A stretch of DNA of 64,000 nucleotides from CAYNZP01 sp964401835 (GTDB lineage: Bacteria; Planctomycetota; Phycisphaerae; SM23-33): assembly GCA_964401835.1 (NCBI GenBank), contig CAYNZP010000005.1, positions 1 through 64,000 on the forward strand, in the 5' to 3' direction. Within the stretch, counting starts at the first letter, position 1, and the number at the start of each line of letters is the position of its first letter. The notes under the pieces were generated by a model. That model did not search any database. It was not told where the DNA came from and was given only the letters and a program-made list of their open reading frames with translations. A program made the position numbers and the translations under genes. This document shows positions 62,131 to 64,000 of this stretch, piece by piece.

Positions 62131-62922
62131 TCACCTCGTCGTAGTGACGAAAGCGTCTTTTTGATGCTTCTTAACTTCAGGCAATGCCGCAATCGCCTGC
62201 TCGTATGTCAGATAACGTCCGACCGTAACAACAAATCTCAACTGTCCGTTTATCATCGTCGCCTGTTGCGTCGCAGGCAGACGTAGGGTTCTGAGTTTTT
62301 CCGTAGCCGATCCCGCACGGTCTTTCCTTGAAAAGACACCAGCCTGTATCGTCCAGACTGAGCTGTGCACTCGTTTCTCGGCAAGGGCCGCGTAATCGCC
62401 GCCGGCGAATAAATCTATCAGCCGGTTAAACTGAGTATCTGCCTGTGCCCATTGGCCTTGTCTTTGCAGCACCTGCCCGAAGCGGTAATGGACCTGGTCG
62501 GCTGGGGCTCTTTGCAATTCCAGATTATCCAGTGCGCCGACGTAGCTGCTTTGGGCCAGAGCCATGTCACCCGATTCAAAAGCTAAATCGCCCATGGCCT
62601 TGTAGGCATTGCCTCGCAGATGGTCGTCTTCGGTTTTTTCAACTGCTAACAAAAAATCCTGCTGTGCAGTTTTGAGCTCTTTCCTACGGTATCGTGACAA
62701 ACCTCGAAGGTAATAAGCCTCACCAGCATATCGTGTGCGATAAAAATCTCGCAAAAACGTATCGGCGTATTCGATTGCTTTCGCGTCTTCGCCGGTCAAA
62801 TACGCCTGGTTCGCAGACAGCAGCAGCTGCTTACCGTGAGGTGGCAGTTCACCATTGCATCCTATAGATGCAAAAGCCAAAACTGATATAGCCCAAATAA
62901 AGAGCTTTGCAAATTTGTACAT
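62131..62922 (-). CDS. TPR-SPOR lipoprotein
   Basis: A 263-residue lipoprotein: signal helix, lipobox ASIGC, TPR-like helical repeats (EDAKAIEYADTFL, LKTAQQDFLLAVE, GDMALAQSSYVGAL, WAQADTQFNRL) and a C-terminal SPOR domain (VWTIQAGVFSRKDRAGSATEKLR ... VTVGRYLTYEQAIAALPEV). SPOR domains bind denuded peptidoglycan. Placement first in the exopolysaccharide operon suggests a link between the export machinery and the cell wall. I chose the ATG at 62922, preceded by AAAGGG. Element B lies about 90 nt upstream and may separate it from its promoter region. Confidence 0.85.
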   Translation of the reverse strand: MYKFAKLFIWAISVLAFASIGCNGELPPHGKQLLLSANQAYLTGEDAKAIEYADTFLRDFYRTRYAGEAYYLRGLSRYRRKELKTAQQDFLLAVEKTEDDHLRGNAYKAMGDLAFESGDMALAQSSYVGALDNLELQRAPADQVHYRFGQVLQRQGQWAQADTQFNRLIDLFAGGDYAALAEKRVHSSVWTIQAGVFSRKDRAGSATEKLRTLRLPATQQATMINGQLRFVVTVGRYLTYEQAIAALPEVKKHQKDAFVTTTR

Positions 62923-63015
62923 CCATGTCCCTTTTTGCGCGCACAAACCATGTGCGTGTTAACAAAACACTCTTGCTATAATTTCGTCAGATGCGCCGGA
63001 AAACTTGAAAGATAA

Positions 63016-63289
63016 AGAGCCTCTAACAAAACTTCCCGTGGTCGCGACGCTTGATTTTTTGGTCGCAGACAAGAAACGAGAAGGATAAGATGCTTAAAGC
63101 ATCATTGACTTTCGAGTGACGGTGTATGCGGCCAAAAGGGCATGCGCCCCTTCGCGTTGCAGCAAAAATCGGCGTCTACTGCGTTGCGGCTCCTCACCAT
63201 ACCATCAAGGTATGGTGTCGTCGCCGACGCCTTGTATCCACTCGATTTTTGTTGCAACGCGGCTCACGCGAAGTTTTGTTAGAGGCTCT
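63016..63289 (-). repeat. Foldback/MITE-like element, copy B (inverted relative to copy A)
   Basis: A 274-bp element. Its reverse complement aligns end-to-end with 53145-53417 with about 20 differences by hand, so the two copies are roughly 93% identical. Terminal inverted repeats here are perfect over 20 bp (AGAGCCTCTAACAAAACTTC). The central hairpin CACCATACC / GGTATGGTG lies at 63195-63217. It occupies the gap between the TPR-SPOR gene and the hydrolase gene (62923-63445); the remaining ~155 bp on its right shows no gene. Confidence 0.85.
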
Positions 63290-63445
63290 GGCAGTTCCTT
63301 AAAATTAGATATTTCCTGTAAAGCTAAAATTGAACCAATTTGCCCCAGCTGCCCGATAAGTATTCAATAGCAGGCTTGATTTTCACCGGTTGTGGAGAGT
63401 ATTCTTTTTTGCAGCATTTTGGCCGTATCTGTATATAAAATAACG

Positions 63446-64000
63446 ATGATGGAAATTTCTCAGGACATTTTGGCACAGGTTGCAGCTGCCGGCTGGTTCA
63501 GACAGCATTGGGCGGTCGTCGCAATAGCGGCCACCTGCCTGTCATTGCTCACATTCCTTGTGCTGTACCTGAGCAAATATGTCCGCATATGCCTGAATAT
63601 CTTCACCGACACCCCGCCGCCGCTGTCGATGGGGCCTCTGGACTTTCAACCGTTAAGCGGCGAAATAGTGCGATTCCGGAGCTTCGACGGCACGAGCCTG
63701 AGAGGCATGCGCCTCAACACACTGAATCGATCGGCCTATAAGGGGACGATCGTGTTTTGCCATGAATTCGGCTCGGACATGCAAAGCTGCGCCCGTTACG
63801 CCCGGCCGCTGGTTGACGCTGGCTTTGACGTTTTCACTTTCGATTTTCGCGGTCATGGCGAAAGTTCTATAGAGCCAACATATCGGCCATTGCAATGGCC
63901 CAGCGATAAAGAGCTCGAAGACGTGCTCGGTGCGTGTGCATATGTAGAATCAATTTCAGAAGCCGACGGCCTGCCGGCTAAAATCGGCGTCTTTGGCATC
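63446..64000 (+). CDS. Alpha/beta hydrolase, membrane-anchored, truncated by window edge
   Basis: An open frame of 185 codons from the ATG at 63446 to the window end with no stop. It has an N-terminal membrane helix (VVAIAATCLSLLTFLVLYL, about 24-42), then the start of an alpha/beta-hydrolase fold: VRFRSFDGTSLRGM, the oxyanion-side strand IVFCHEFGSDMQSC, and FDVFTFDFRGHGES. The sequence stops at KIGVFGI, just where the nucleophile-elbow GxSxG should begin, so the catalytic Ser lies beyond the edge. It resembles the YbfF/BAAT-type hydrolase families. Substrate unknown. The second Met codon (63449) could also be the start. Confidence 0.85.
   Translation, partial: MMEISQDILAQVAAAGWFRQHWAVVAIAATCLSLLTFLVLYLSKYVRICLNIFTDTPPPLSMGPLDFQPLSGEIVRFRSFDGTSLRGMRLNTLNRSAYKGTIVFCHEFGSDMQSCARYARPLVDAGFDVFTFDFRGHGESSIEPTYRPLQWPSDKELEDVLGACAYVESISEADGLPAKIGVFGI

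Noticed and set aside
53145..63289. Composite transposon or genomic island with integrase
   Set aside because: No transposase, integrase or target-site duplication is seen; genes inside look like a standard polysaccharide operon.
63116..63370. 84-codon open frame inside element B
   Set aside because: Shared with copy A only because of the repeat; no family match and the frame is not kept at the far end.

Overview
This is one contiguous bacterial chromosome segment of roughly even base composition, densely coded on both strands. It shows no prophage, no complete insertion sequence and no CRISPR array. The mix suggests a Planctomycetota member, most likely class Phycisphaerae. The clues are a PadR/HAAS pair whose membrane protein has a pseudopilin-like tail, many lipoprotein, TPR and PQQ-repeat envelope proteins, an actinobacterial-type Ino1, a ferredoxin-dependent 2-oxoacid oxidoreductase (an anaerobic trait) and GatCAB beside AsnRS. 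The taxonomic placement is inference; no rRNA gene is present.

Layout. 1-8 kb: a phased ~10-bp repeat tract, purH, a PQQ-propeller lipoprotein, a GGDEF/HD-GYP c-di-GMP protein, a HAD phosphatase and a GT4 glycosyltransferase. 8-13 kb: murJ, nadA and a PadR-HAAS operon with palindromes over its promoter. 13-19.5 kb: a receiver-like protein lacking its phospho-acceptor Asp, tRNA-His, a lipoprotein peroxiredoxin, a two-gene 2-oxoacid:ferredoxin oxidoreductase, xth and a GAF histidine kinase. 19.5-26.5 kb: miaB, an inositol-phospholipid gene pair, a short TlyA-like methyltransferase, rpsT, a TPR protein and rsmA. 26.8-32.4 kb: a four-gene trans-envelope operon (outer-membrane barrel, lipoprotein, secreted FecR-domain protein, CHASE2 adenylate cyclase). 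32.4-41 kb: PHP phosphoesterase, asnS, rpmB, an EF-G-like factor, infA and gatCAB. 41-49 kb: a membrane-anchored coiled-coil protein with a BRCT-like end, an aminotransferase, two TPR proteins, a prokaryotic pentameric ligand-gated ion channel and a lipoprotein. 49-63 kb: an exopolysaccharide locus, all on the minus strand. The right edge holds the start of an alpha/beta hydrolase.

How the genes work together. The exopolysaccharide locus is close to complete for a Wzx/Wzy-type pathway: initiating sugar-phosphate transferase, three GT4 and one GT2 glycosyltransferases, Wzx flippase, O-antigen-ligase/Wzy-like polymerase, Wzz/GumC-like co-polymerase with a separate BY-kinase-like ATPase, Wza-like export lipoprotein, a TPR-SPOR lipoprotein and a radical SAM enzyme. 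Its larger module is bracketed by two inverted copies of a ~273-bp non-coding element. The terminal inverted repeats of this element differ between copies in a base-pair-preserving way, which is the most unusual DNA-level signal in the window. The strongest candidates for unusual biology are this element pair, the BY-kinase homologue without a Walker A lysine, the ligand-gated channel without the pore-mouth Glu of GLIC, and the barrel-lipoprotein-FecR-CHASE2 cyclase operon.
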